This document shows, one piece after another, positions 16,730-24,835 of a DNA stretch of 37,529 nt (positions are counted from its first letter, which is position 1; every line of letters begins with the position of its first letter). The notes under the pieces are model-generated. The model did no database searches. It was not told the DNA's origin and was given only the letters and a program-made list of their open reading frames with translations. The stretch comes from Zhengella mangrovi (GTDB lineage: Bacteria; Pseudomonadota; Alphaproteobacteria; Rhizobiales; Rhizobiaceae), in contig NZ_PDVP01000024.1 of the NCBI RefSeq assembly GCF_002727065.1, forward strand, positions 1 to 37,529. Direction: 5' to 3'. The position numbers and the translations under genes are program-made.

Positions 16730-18368
16730 GGCGGGCGGCCTTTTCGGCCCGCGAGGCATCCTTGGATGCGAGGGGGGCTGTACGCAGTTCAAAGCCCGCG
16801 TAGCCGGCTTCGGCGCAATCCTTCAGATGCCTGCGGTAGTTCCGGACCCCGCCGGAATAGGGCATGAAGACCCGGGGTTTCCCCTTGATCTCGCCGCCGT
16901 TGTAAAAGGAATTCGTGGTCATGTAGAGCGTCTGGTGCGCCCGCTCCTGGACGTGGTTCGTCCATTCCTGCTCGGCGGCCTCCGTCGCCTCGATCTCGAT
17001 CTCGCCGCGGGTCTTCATGCCGCTGAGCAGTGCCGCCAGCCAGTCGACCTGCTCCTCGATGGAGACCATGACATTGGTCAGGATGGACGGGCTGCCCGGG
17101 CCGACGACGATCAGCATGTTCGGGAAGCCGGAAACGCCGATGCCAAGCTGGGTCAACGGACCGGAAGCCCATTTCTCGCGCAGAGTCATCCCGTTTCGGC
17201 CGATGATCTCCGGCCGGAGCAAGGCGCCTGTCAGGGCGTCGAAGCCGGTGGCGAAGATCACCATGTCCAGTTCGTGCAGCCTGTCGTCGGTACGGATGCC
17301 CTCGGCCGTGAATTCGACGATCGGGTGCTCGCGCACGTCCGCCAGTTCCACGTTGTCGCGGTTCAGGGCCTCGAAATAGCCGCTGTCGACGCTGGGGCGG
17401 CGCGCACCGAACGGGTGATCGTGCGGCACGATCTTCTCGCGGACCACCGGGTCCTTGACACGCTCGGCCATCTTGCGGCGCAGGAAGTCCGATGCGACAT
17501 CGTTGGCCGGCTTTTCAAGCAGGATATCGGGATAGACCAGGGCAAATCCAAAGCCGAGCCGGTGATAGGCCTCTTCGAAGGCTGCGTTTCTTTCTGCTTC
17601 CGGTGCTTCCAGCGTCTTTGTCTTCGGCGGCATGAACCCGAGGCCGGTCGGTGAATTCCGGCACTGCTCGCGGCGTTCCTGGTAATGCTGCTTGACCCGG
17701 AGGTCTTCCTCGTCCGTCAGCGGCGCGTTTGCCGCCGGAACGGAATAGTTCGGCGTGCGCTGGAAAACGGTCACATGGGCTGCCGTCCCGGCGATAACCG
17801 GGGTCATCTGCATGCCGGAAGAACCGGTCCCGATGATGCCTACGCGCTTGCCGGCAAAATCGACCTTGCGCCTCGGCCAGTTGCCGCTGTGAATGACTTC
17901 CCCGCGGAAGGCGGCAAGGCCGGGATAGTCGGGCAGCTTGGTCGCGGACAACTGCCCCAGGCAAAGAACGAGATTGCGCGCGACCCATGTGCGGCCGTCC
18001 TCTGCCCGGATGGTCCACAGCGCATCGCTCTCGTCATAGACGGCACTGGTCATCTTCGTGTCCGTCTCGATATCCTTGCGCAGGTCGAAACGGTCGGCGA
18101 CGTGATTGATGTAGCGCAGGATTTCCGGCTGGGTCGGGTAGCGCTCGCTCCAGCGCCATTCCTGCTCCAGTTCCGGCGAGAAGCTGTAGGAATAGTCGTA
18201 ACTTTCGACGTCGCAGCGGGCGCCCGGGTAGCGATTGTGGTTCCACACGCCGCCGACTTCTTCGGAAGCTTCGAGGACGACCACCTTCAGGCCTGCCTCG
18301 CGAAACCGGTACAGCGCGCGGAGACCCGACAGGCCGGCACCGATGATGACCGCATCGAACTGTTGCAC
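16722..18368 (-). CDS. Type I Baeyer-Villiger monooxygenase (FAD/NADPH)
   Basis: This 548-aa flavoprotein inserts one oxygen next to a ketone carbonyl, giving an ester or lactone. Both Rossmann motifs are present: GAGLSG (10-15) for FAD and GTGSSG (180-185) for NADPH. The BVMO fingerprint FRGEVIHSGNWP (154-165) fits FxGxxxHxxxW[P/D], and the second fingerprint GGVWNHNRYPGARCD (39-53) is also complete, separating it from plain FMOs and N-hydroxylases. It starts at GTG 18368 behind GGAGG. It is the first gene of the ~13.7-kb minus-strand operon and probably defines the entry reaction. An esterase lies at the far end of the island. The ketone could be cyclic or linear. Confidence 0.93.
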   Translation of the reverse strand: MQQFDAVIIGAGLSGLRALYRFREAGLKVVVLEASEEVGGVWNHNRYPGARCDVESYDYSYSFSPELEQEWRWSERYPTQPEILRYINHVADRFDLRKDIETDTKMTSAVYDESDALWTIRAEDGRTWVARNLVLCLGQLSATKLPDYPGLAAFRGEVIHSGNWPRRKVDFAGKRVGIIGTGSSGMQMTPVIAGTAAHVTVFQRTPNYSVPAANAPLTDEEDLRVKQHYQERREQCRNSPTGLGFMPPKTKTLEAPEAERNAAFEEAYHRLGFGFALVYPDILLEKPANDVASDFLRRKMAERVKDPVVREKIVPHDHPFGARRPSVDSGYFEALNRDNVELADVREHPIVEFTAEGIRTDDRLHELDMVIFATGFDALTGALLRPEIIGRNGMTLREKWASGPLTQLGIGVSGFPNMLIVVGPGSPSILTNVMVSIEEQVDWLAALLSGMKTRGEIEIEATEAAEQEWTNHVQERAHQTLYMTTNSFYNGGEIKGKPRVFMPYSGGVRNYRRHLKDCAEAGYAGFELRTAPLASKDASRAEKAARRG

Positions 18369-18424
18369 TGTCCTGCTCCTCCCAAGTCGCCAAACAGGTC
18401 AAATTGACTGATACGGATGTTAAT

Positions 18425-18438
18425 ATACTGATGAGTAT
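18425..18438. promoter_or_regulatory. Candidate TetR operator in the monooxygenase operon promoter
   Basis: ATACT-GATG-AGTAT is a perfect 5-bp dyad with a 4-bp centre, about 57 bp upstream of the GTG at 18368. On the minus strand it lies between a TTGAAA (-35-like) and a TATTAA (-10-like) element at a short 15-bp spacing, so binding would block transcription. A close match occurs at 22265-22278. The remainder of the 18369-18690 gap contains no gene that I can support. Confidence 0.5.
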
Positions 18439-18690
18439 CTTTTCAAGACCATTGTTAAGCGATGCGCGATTTTTTTGTTGAAGGCGCGTGACAGGAGTCT
18501 GGATGCGAGCGCGCGACCGCAAGGCTTTCGCGACAGTCAACGGCTGCGGCGCGCCGCACTTGCGGACAGTCACCGACAGACCGGCCAATCGGCAGGCGAG
18601 CCAGGTTCTGGATCTGAAATGACTGCGTTTTCAGGATCTCGTGCCGCGTCGGGCGGCATCCATCCGGCTTTCCGGAAACCGGCAGGGCGC

Positions 18691-19317
18691 CTAGACGGTT
18701 TCCAGGTCGCTTCGCACCAGGCCGACGATGAAATCGGAGAGGCCGCTGGCAATCTCTTCCAGTGACTTCTTGCCGTCCGGCCGGTACCAGAATGTCGACC
18801 AGCTCACGGCGCCGATCAGGGCAAGCGCACTGAGCCGCGGGTCCTTGATCCGGAATGCGCCGCTGTCGATCCCCGCACGCAGGAGCCGCTCGATCTCGCT
18901 GACGAACTGGCGCCGCAATTCCGCAAGCCGCGCGGCATCCTTCGGTTCGAGGTTCTTTTCCTCGCGGGTGTAGATCGCGATGCTCTTCTGGCTCTTGAGG
19001 ATCGTCGCCACATAGCGCGGTGCGAATTCCTCGAGACTTTCAACCGGGCCCAGTCCTTTCCTGAGAACGTCCTGGATCACCTCGAGCGAGCTTCCGACGC
19101 CGACCTCGCAGATCTTGGCAAGCAGATCGCTCTTGGAGCCGATGTTGGCGTAGATGAACGGCTTGGTCACGCCAAGGTGCTTGGCAACGTCGTCAAGCGT
19201 GGTGTTTTCATAGCCGCGGTCGTAGAAAAGATCAGCGGCCGCGCCAAGCGTGCGCTCGCGCTTGAGTGCCGCGACTTCCTCGCGGATTTTCATCCGCTCG
19301 CTCGACAGTTTCGGCAA
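18691..19317 (-). CDS. TetR-family transcriptional regulator
   Basis: This 208-aa regulator has an N-terminal HTH (ENTTLDDVAKHLGVTKPFIY, then ANIGSKSDLL) and an unconserved C-terminal ligand domain ending FIVGLVRSDLETV. The TTG start at 19317 is supported by GAGGAG 7 bp upstream; ATG 19293 is an alternative. It lies between the two catabolic operons on the same strand and is the natural candidate to read an acyl-CoA or ketone-derived inducer. The matching dyads at 18425 and 22265 are proposed as its operators. Confidence 0.9.
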   Translation of the reverse strand: MPKLSSERMKIREEVAALKRERTLGAAADLFYDRGYENTTLDDVAKHLGVTKPFIYANIGSKSDLLAKICEVGVGSSLEVIQDVLRKGLGPVESLEEFAPRYVATILKSQKSIAIYTREEKNLEPKDAARLAELRRQFVSEIERLLRAGIDSGAFRIKDPRLSALALIGAVSWSTFWYRPDGKKSLEEIASGLSDFIVGLVRSDLETV

Positions 19318-19436
19318 TTGACCACTCCTCGCTTCACCGGCATTGCATACGGACTATCACTCCGCCCGTACGCCTGTCATCAAGCCCCTTCGTCCGGAGG
19401 CGGGGCACGCGTTGCCGGCAGAGCGGCCACTCGCTG

Positions 19437-19976
19437 TCACATTGACATGATGTCACGTGTTTCGCGCAGATAGAGCGTTCCCTTGTCGACGTCACTCACC
19501 GTGACCGCGTGGCGCACATAGCGGCGGCCACGTTTCTCGAACTTGTCGATGGCCTCGGTGCGGATTCGCACTGTCGCGCCGACCGGGATCGGCTCGAGGA
19601 TCTCGGTGTCGTGAAAGGTGTGCACCGATCCGATGGCGAACGGCTTGGTGTGATCGAACTGAACCGACAGGACGAAATGGGACATCATCATTGGCGGAAC
19701 GATCGCCCCGCCGAAGGGGCTCTCGCCGTCGATCCGCCAGGTGTTCATTTTCCAGCCCTCGTACCAGGGCGTGTAGTCCTCGACCGCGTCGGCATAAAGG
19801 ATGACGAGTTCCGGCGTCACGCAAAGATCCCGCGAAAGGACATCGCCGATCTCCACCATGTCCCAGTAGGTCTCGCATTCCTCTTTCAGGCTCTCGATGA
19901 ATTCACGGGTCTGACCGATCTGGATCTCCGTCATCGGGCGGAGGCTGTCGATCGCAACGTCGTTGTCAGCGGACAT
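19437..19976 (-). CDS. MaoC-like hotdog protein, probably the non-catalytic partner
   Basis: This 179-aa protein has a MaoC/hydratase-like hotdog layout: a long N-terminal helix, YADAVEDYTPWYEG at the position of the hydratase-2 motif, and IVPPMMMSHFVLS after it. The catalytic D-x-N-P-x-H signature of R-hydratases is not present; the next gene has it. Paired MaoC proteins in which only one subunit is catalytic are known from steroid side-chain degradation (ChsH1/ChsH2 type). The gap to its partner is 18 bp. A role in 2-enoyl-CoA hydration is inferred. Confidence 0.75.
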   Translation of the reverse strand: MSADNDVAIDSLRPMTEIQIGQTREFIESLKEECETYWDMVEIGDVLSRDLCVTPELVILYADAVEDYTPWYEGWKMNTWRIDGESPFGGAIVPPMMMSHFVLSVQFDHTKPFAIGSVHTFHDTEILEPIPVGATVRIRTEAIDKFEKRGRRYVRHAVTVSDVDKGTLYLRETRDIMSM

Positions 19977-19994
19977 GGTCGTTTTCCTTGCAGT

Positions 19995-20441
19995 TCAGAC
20001 GCCAACGTCGGCTTCAACGAAGCCGATGGTCTTTGTTTCGCCGGCCTCGTTCTTGGCCCAGACATCGACCCTGAACCGGTATCCGTCGCCTTTCGGCGTC
20101 TTTCCGGCAACCTTGCCATAGGTCGTGATGGTTTCGTCGGCGAAGATCGAGGCCACGTACTTGCAGGAGATGCGCGCATTCCGGAACATCGCCGGACCGA
20201 ACCAGTTGACGCACATTTCCGCGATATAGGCAGAACACATCTCGCCGGTCTGGATCGGCTTCGCCAGGCCGGTTTCGCGGGCATAGACCGGATCCCAATG
20301 GTTCGGGTTGAAGCGGCCCCACAAGCGCGAGCCCATCAACTGGATCAGCGCCTTTTTCTTCACGCCGATCAGGTCGAAACCGACGGGCGTCTCAGGCGTG
20401 ATCCGATAGGCCTCGGCGACGGGCACAGGCTGTACGTTCAT
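19995..20441 (-). CDS. MaoC-like hotdog protein with hydratase motif
   Basis: This 148-aa single-hotdog protein starts at ATG 20441 behind AGAGGA. It carries RFNPNHWDPVYARETG, close to the R-specific enoyl-CoA hydratase signature (D/x-x-N-P-x-H-x-D-P-x-x-A) with the catalytic histidine retained. Next to the motif-less hotdog gene it probably forms the active half of a heteromeric hydratase. This would give the island a second hydratase besides the crotonase at 10805, perhaps for a bulky or branched enoyl-CoA. Confidence 0.78.
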   Translation of the reverse strand: MNVQPVPVAEAYRITPETPVGFDLIGVKKKALIQLMGSRLWGRFNPNHWDPVYARETGLAKPIQTGEMCSAYIAEMCVNWFGPAMFRNARISCKYVASIFADETITTYGKVAGKTPKGDGYRFRVDVWAKNEAGETKTIGFVEADVGV

Positions 20442-20451
20442 GGCGATCCTC

Positions 20452-22215
20452 TCAATTGCCCGCTTGTGCGGACGGGGCGGCCGACCGGCCGGACGACAAG
20501 CCGAGTTGCGCGATGGCGCGCTCCGACAGAAGAAACTTGCGCGCACGGCCAGACGCTGTGGTGGGCAGGTCGGCCGCGTCGATCTTCAGGACGTATTTCG
20601 GAACCTTGAACCGGGCGAGCGATGCCTCGCAGCGCGCGCGAAGGTCCTCGAGGCTTATGCTGGCGCCATCACGCAGAACCACCCATGCCGCGCCGGTCTC
20701 TCCCATCCGCTCGTCCGGCACGGGAACGACATGCGCCTGCACGACATCGGGATGGCTGGTCAGCACGTCCTCGATCTCGGTCGGCATCACCTGTTCGCCA
20801 CCGCAGCGATAGGTTTCCTTCAGCCTGCCCGCCAGGATCAGCCGCCCCTTTTCATCGAAAAAGCCGAGATCACCGGACCGGAACCAGCCATCGGCATCGA
20901 AGGCCGCCGCTGTTTCGTCGGGCTTCTTGTAGTATCCCTGCGTAATGCCCGGACCCTTGGCGCGCAGCTCGCCGATTTCGCCGGGCGCAGCAACCTTTTC
21001 CGTCACCGTGTCCACGACACGATAGTCGACCAGCTTGCCACCGAGCGCCGGATCGCCGGCAGGACCGACCTCGCGCATCGGCCCCTGGGTCAGCAGCCAG
21101 TCGCGCGGGTCTTCCGGCCGCGTCAGCGTCGTCGTTGCCGTGGTTTCCGTCATTCCGTAGCCGGTTGTCACCTCATGCGGGTGCAGCAGTTCGAAAATCT
21201 CGTCGAACATCCCTTCCGGCGACCGCTGCCCCGAAGACAGCACCGCCTTCAGGTCTCGAAGCGCCCGCGGCCGTGCCCGTTGCGCGTCGAGCACGAGGCG
21301 GGTCATGGTTGGTACCATAAGGATGTCGTCAACGCGGTGGCGCTCCGCGGCGTCGAGCATGTCATCGGGATCAAAGCGGACCCGCGGCACGGCAACACCA
21401 CCGACGATCATGGCGGCCAGCATGCCCTCGGCATAGCCGAAAACGTGGTACATGGGCAGCGCATAAAGGATCTTCCAGCCGTCGTCGAAGGCCCGCCAGT
21501 AGGCGCTTCCGAAAGCTGCGCGCAGGTACTGGTCATGCGTCAGCATGGCCCCTTTGGGCGAGCCGGTCGTGCCCGACGTGTAAAGAATGTCCGATACGGC
21601 GTCCGGGTCCGCATCGGGGTAGCCGTTGAAAGCGCGGCCGGATGCCTCCAGCGCCGACAGGGTTCTCACACCCTGGCGAAGCGGTGCCTCGCCGACGGGA
21701 AACACGAACACCGCGGAAAGGTGCGGCAGCGCCACCCCGCCGCCGGTCTCCCAGCCTGGCGCGATCTGGTCAAGCGCGGCCAGGTAGTCATTGCCGCGGA
21801 AACAGTCCATGGTGACCAGCGCCCTTACCTCCGCCTGGCGCAGAACATAGGCAAGCTCGTCGCGCCGGTTCAGGATATTGACGGGAACACAGGTCGCGCC
21901 GACACGGGAAATCGCGTACTTGAGCGCGATGAAGGCCGGGTAGTTGGCCATCACGACCGCCACCCGGTCGCCGCGTTCCACGCCGGCCTCGACAAGGCAC
22001 GCGGCCAACCGCTCCGACCAGGCCCGGATCTCGGCATAGGTCCATTGCTGCTCGTCGGTCGCGACATAGATGCGCTCGGGGAATTCCGCCGCGATCCGGT
22101 CCAGCATTCCGTGAAGCGTCGCCGGCTTCCAGACCGGAAAGCGATCGACCAGGGCGGCGCGCCGATCCTGCGCGGTTTTCCATCGCGATGGTGAGGTCGC
22201 GGTTCGTTTCGACAA
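20452..22215 (-). CDS. Acyl-CoA ligase (AMP-dependent, FadD-like) with Lys-to-Arg change
   Basis: This 587-aa acyl-CoA synthetase has the P-loop YTSGTTGSPKG (~208-218), TTGYGMTETTAT, WFRSGDLGFF and GRLKETYRCGGE. The C-terminal segment reads TTASGRARKF where the family normally has S/T-G-K; the adenylation lysine is therefore an arginine, though a lysine follows three residues later. It starts at TTG 22215 with GGAGG 8 bp upstream, which is unusual but well supported. It leads the operon with the two MaoC genes and tetR. It probably activates a carboxylic acid derived from the same substrate as the main operon. Confidence 0.9.
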   Translation of the reverse strand: MSKRTATSPSRWKTAQDRRAALVDRFPVWKPATLHGMLDRIAAEFPERIYVATDEQQWTYAEIRAWSERLAACLVEAGVERGDRVAVVMANYPAFIALKYAISRVGATCVPVNILNRRDELAYVLRQAEVRALVTMDCFRGNDYLAALDQIAPGWETGGGVALPHLSAVFVFPVGEAPLRQGVRTLSALEASGRAFNGYPDADPDAVSDILYTSGTTGSPKGAMLTHDQYLRAAFGSAYWRAFDDGWKILYALPMYHVFGYAEGMLAAMIVGGVAVPRVRFDPDDMLDAAERHRVDDILMVPTMTRLVLDAQRARPRALRDLKAVLSSGQRSPEGMFDEIFELLHPHEVTTGYGMTETTATTTLTRPEDPRDWLLTQGPMREVGPAGDPALGGKLVDYRVVDTVTEKVAAPGEIGELRAKGPGITQGYYKKPDETAAAFDADGWFRSGDLGFFDEKGRLILAGRLKETYRCGGEQVMPTEIEDVLTSHPDVVQAHVVPVPDERMGETGAAWVVLRDGASISLEDLRARCEASLARFKVPKYVLKIDAADLPTTASGRARKFLLSERAIAQLGLSSGRSAAPSAQAGN

Positions 22216-22264
22216 GCCTGTTTCCTCCCAGGCGCATTGAAATTCATTCTCAAATCAGGCATGG

Positions 22265-22278
22265 ATACTAAAGCGTAT
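22265..22278. promoter_or_regulatory. Second candidate TetR operator, in the divergent ligase/esterase promoter region
   Basis: ATACT-AAAG-CGTAT matches the dyad at 18425 in 11 of 14 positions. It overlaps a plausible minus-strand -10 (TTTAGT) placed 17 bp after TTGCGA. The 95-bp gap between the ligase (22215) and the divergent esterase (22311) would let one repressor control both directions. Confidence 0.45.
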
Positions 22279-22310
22279 TAAATAGAAACTCGCAAGTAGC
22301 TTTTTGTCAC

Positions 22311-23237
22311 ATGACCCTGAACCCCTGTTTTTCCAGCCTCCTCGCCGACCCGCGCAACACGGTTCGGCGCCCGCCGCCGCATGTGCCGATCGAGAAAGTG
22401 AGAAAAGCCGCCAATGCGGCGATGATGGATGCGCCGGCCGGGCCGAAGATGGAGACCGTCGACCTGGAAGCCAGCGCCGGTGACCGCACCATTCCGCTGC
22501 GCTTCTACCGGCCGGTATCGCAAGCCGGATTGCCGCTGGTCATCTTCAGCCATGGCGGTGGATGGGTCTGGGGCAATCTCGAAACCCATGATGCCCTCTG
22601 CCGGCACCTGGCAGCGCTGAGCGGATGCGCACTCCTTGCCGTTGATTACCGGCTCTCTCCCGAATGCAGGTATCCCGGACCCGTGCAGGATGTCACGGAC
22701 GCGCTTTCCTGGGCTGTCGACAATGCGGCGGGTCTCGGAATCGACGCCACGCGCCTTGGGGTCTGCGGCGACAGTGCGGGCGCCTACCTCGCCCTTTCCG
22801 CCGCCTTGGCCGCAAGGCAACAGGGGCTCGCGCTTCGTCACATCAGCCTGATCTACCCCGCCCTGGACCCGGGCTGCGACACGGCCTCTCAGCACCGTTT
22901 CGCTGAAAACCACATGCTCACAAGGGAAGCCATGCAGTGGTTCTGGTCCTGTTTTGTCGGCGACGAGGTCCCACAGGACGCTGCCCCCTCCACCATTTCA
23001 CCTGAGGCGCTGTCCGGCCTGCCTGCCGTTTCGATCGGCGTTGCCGAGTACGACATTCTTCACGACGAGGGTATGGCCTTCTCAGAAACGCTCGGGCGCC
23101 AGGGGAACGATGTCCGGCTTCACAGCTTCGCAGGTATGCTCCACGGCTTCCTGTCTCTCCCCGTCGAACCGGAAATCGTCAACCCGGCGCTCGAAACGAT
23201 CGCATTCGATATCCGCGAGCACCTTTTGGGACCGTGA
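22311..23237 (+). CDS. Alpha/beta hydrolase, hormone-sensitive-lipase (family IV) esterase
   Basis: This 308-aa carboxylesterase has the family IV oxyanion motif SHGGGW (~82-87), nucleophile elbow GDSAG (~155-159), a later aspartate region (VAEYDILHDEG) and the terminal histidine motif MLHGF. No signal peptide is visible, so it should act in the cytoplasm. It diverges from the ligase operon and shares the promoter gap containing the proposed operator. Hydrolysis of the ester or lactone made by the Baeyer-Villiger monooxygenase is the most economical role (inference). Confidence 0.92.
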   Translation: MTLNPCFSSLLADPRNTVRRPPPHVPIEKVRKAANAAMMDAPAGPKMETVDLEASAGDRTIPLRFYRPVSQAGLPLVIFSHGGGWVWGNLETHDALCRHLAALSGCALLAVDYRLSPECRYPGPVQDVTDALSWAVDNAAGLGIDATRLGVCGDSAGAYLALSAALAARQQGLALRHISLIYPALDPGCDTASQHRFAENHMLTREAMQWFWSCFVGDEVPQDAAPSTISPEALSGLPAVSIGVAEYDILHDEGMAFSETLGRQGNDVRLHSFAGMLHGFLSLPVEPEIVNPALETIAFDIREHLLGP

Positions 23238-23639
23238 TCCCCTCGTACGATCTTGCTGTGCGCACTACGATCAAAATCCTCATGGACAGGCACTTGCAGG
23301 AGTGGAAAGCATCGCTCTTCCATCGCTGTACGAATTTTCTCCGCGCATCCGGACCAACCCAGGCTGCCCCGGGTGAGAACCGAAATCGAGCCAGAGAACG
23401 TTCGACGCCGGTCCCCTTCCCTCCGCCACTTGCATATTGCAAACCCGAAAATAGGTCCCTCGCGGGCCCTTTTCTTTATGTGCCAAAGGGGTTTGCAGGG
23501 ACCATCCGCCCTTCGGAGATTGGCCAACCGCGCGAGATCGGCCTCCAAACGCCCACCGTCTCTTTCCACCCGCCCTCCGCTCTCAGAGAGACGGGTTCAA
23601 AATCCCCATACATTTCGATGGACTGACGGGGTCGCGCAG

Positions 23640-23697
23640 CGCCCGTGTTTCGCCGGTTCCGGCTTGTCTCAAAGCAGACGGAGACGCGACACGGGCG
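23640..23697. other. Nested hairpin in the 23238-23776 gene-free stretch
   Basis: CGCCCGTGT (23640-23648) and ACACGGGCG (23689-23697) form a perfect outer stem, and GTCTC/GAGAC (23666-23670/23681-23685) forms an inner one. The surrounding 539 bp has no ORF I can support; open frames there lack ribosome sites and homology. The structure lies about 80 bp upstream of the DUF3883 gene and might be a regulatory leader, a terminator relic or chance. Confidence 0.3.
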
Positions 23698-23776
23698 GCG
23701 TAGTCGTTGGAATGTCTTGGGAGTTTTACGCGAAGTGTCTGATGACAAACGCTGTTTCCGCCCCTAGCCTGGCGCA

Positions 23777-24613
23777 ATGTCGAACGGCCCTTGGACAGAT
23801 CAAGAGAACGACCTGATCGTCGCGGATTACTTCGCGATGCTGGACGACGACGTCTCTGGTCGCCCCTACAACAAGGCCGAGCATCGGCGCGGGCTTCTGC
23901 CGCTGTTGAACGAAAGGTCCGAGGGATCGGTCGAGTTCAAGCACCAGAACATCAGCGCCGCGCTGAAGGGACTGGGTGAGGACTGGATCCCGGGCTACAA
24001 GCCTGCCTTCAATTTCCAGATGACGCTGGTTGATGCCGTGGCGCGCTGGCTGGCGCTGAACCCGGCATGGCTCGGCCGCCATTCGGGTACCGGAGCGCCG
24101 ACTGGCCTCGCGGAGGCACGCCCGATCTGGATCGGGCCGCCGCCCACGTTGTCGAACCAGCCGCCGCCGCAGGAGCTGGAGCAGATGCTGCACATCGCCC
24201 GCAAATTCGATGTCGCGGCGAGAGACGAGCGAAACCGCGCCCTCGGCCGTGCCGGTGAGGAACGCGTGCTGGCGCACGAACGGGCATCCCTGAAATCAGC
24301 GGGCCGTGACGATCTTGCGCGCAAGGTCAGGTGGGTGTCGGAGGAGGATGGCGATGGTGCCGGCTACGATATCGCCAGCTTCGCGCCGGATGGCCGTCCG
24401 CGCCTGATCGAGGTAAAGACGACGAATGGCTGGGAACGCACGCCTTTTCATATCAGCCGCAACGAGCTGGCCGTGGCCGAGGAGCGGCGTTCGGAATGGT
24501 CCCTGTTCCGGCTTTGGAACTTCGCGCGCGAGCCGAAAGCGTTTGAGCTGCATCCGCCGCTGGACGCGCATGTCTTGCTGACCGCGACCTCCTTTCAGGC
24601 GAGTTTTCACTAA
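23777..24613 (+). CDS. DUF3883-type protein with nuclease-like C-terminal domain
   Basis: This 278-aa protein begins WTDQENDLIVADYF with a helical N-terminal half (~1-90) and a proline-rich linker (IGPPPTLSNQPPPQE). The C-terminal domain contains GRAGEERVLAHE, GAGYDIASF and LIEVKTTNGWE, matching DUF3883 (NOV C-terminal type). The D...EVK pattern is that of PD-(D/E)xK nuclease-like folds. It is encoded alone, with no helicase or methylase beside it, and is followed by an IS remnant. DUF3883 domains recur in phage-defence and restriction contexts, so a nuclease or defence role is possible but not shown. The ribosome binding site is weak. Confidence 0.8.
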   Translation: MSNGPWTDQENDLIVADYFAMLDDDVSGRPYNKAEHRRGLLPLLNERSEGSVEFKHQNISAALKGLGEDWIPGYKPAFNFQMTLVDAVARWLALNPAWLGRHSGTGAPTGLAEARPIWIGPPPTLSNQPPPQELEQMLHIARKFDVAARDERNRALGRAGEERVLAHERASLKSAGRDDLARKVRWVSEEDGDGAGYDIASFAPDGRPRLIEVKTTNGWERTPFHISRNELAVAEERRSEWSLFRLWNFAREPKAFELHPPLDAHVLLTATSFQASFH

Positions 24614-24699
24614 AACAAGCTGCACCCGAAACCGCGCATCAAATCGCGCGGATCATCTTGGCAAAGACTGAGAAGTCATTTGCCACTTCGGAGAGCTTC

Positions 24700-24790
24700 T
24701 GACCTGCTCCCCTGAGATGTCCCCGATTTTAGGTTAGCCTGCTCCTGCCATGTCTCCCCCGCCAGAAAGCACAGGTCGTAAAGACTGACT
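24700..24790 (-). mobile_element. IS3-family end remnant
   Basis: The minus strand ends in GGGGAGCAGGTCA, i.e. on the plus strand TGACCTGCTCCCC from 24700. This has the same layout as the IS end at 37413 (TGAGCTACTCCCC), with a second CTGCTCC/CTACTCT block ~40 bp further in. No transposase gene remains, and the far limit of the fragment is uncertain. The rest of 24614-24835 holds nothing else that I recognise. The fragment marks the junction of the catabolic/DUF3883 part with the copper part. Confidence 0.6.
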
Positions 24791-24835
24791 ACTGATGCCT
24801 CGCGGGTGCACGTCGCTCCAACTGTGACTTGAAAC

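Noticed and set aside
20440-22194. A 584-codon plus-strand open frame opposite the second ligase
   Set aside because: It is the antisense shadow of a well-supported gene, with no motifs.
23590-23620. GGGTTCAAAATCCCC, resembling a tRNA T-arm
   Set aside because: The stem is imperfect and no acceptor, D or anticodon arms can be built around it, so no tRNA is called.
23253-23816. A 187-codon open frame in the gap before the DUF3883 gene
   Set aside because: Composition is Arg/Ser/Pro-rich as in non-coding GC-rich DNA, there is no ribosome site, and it runs into the DUF3883 start in another frame.
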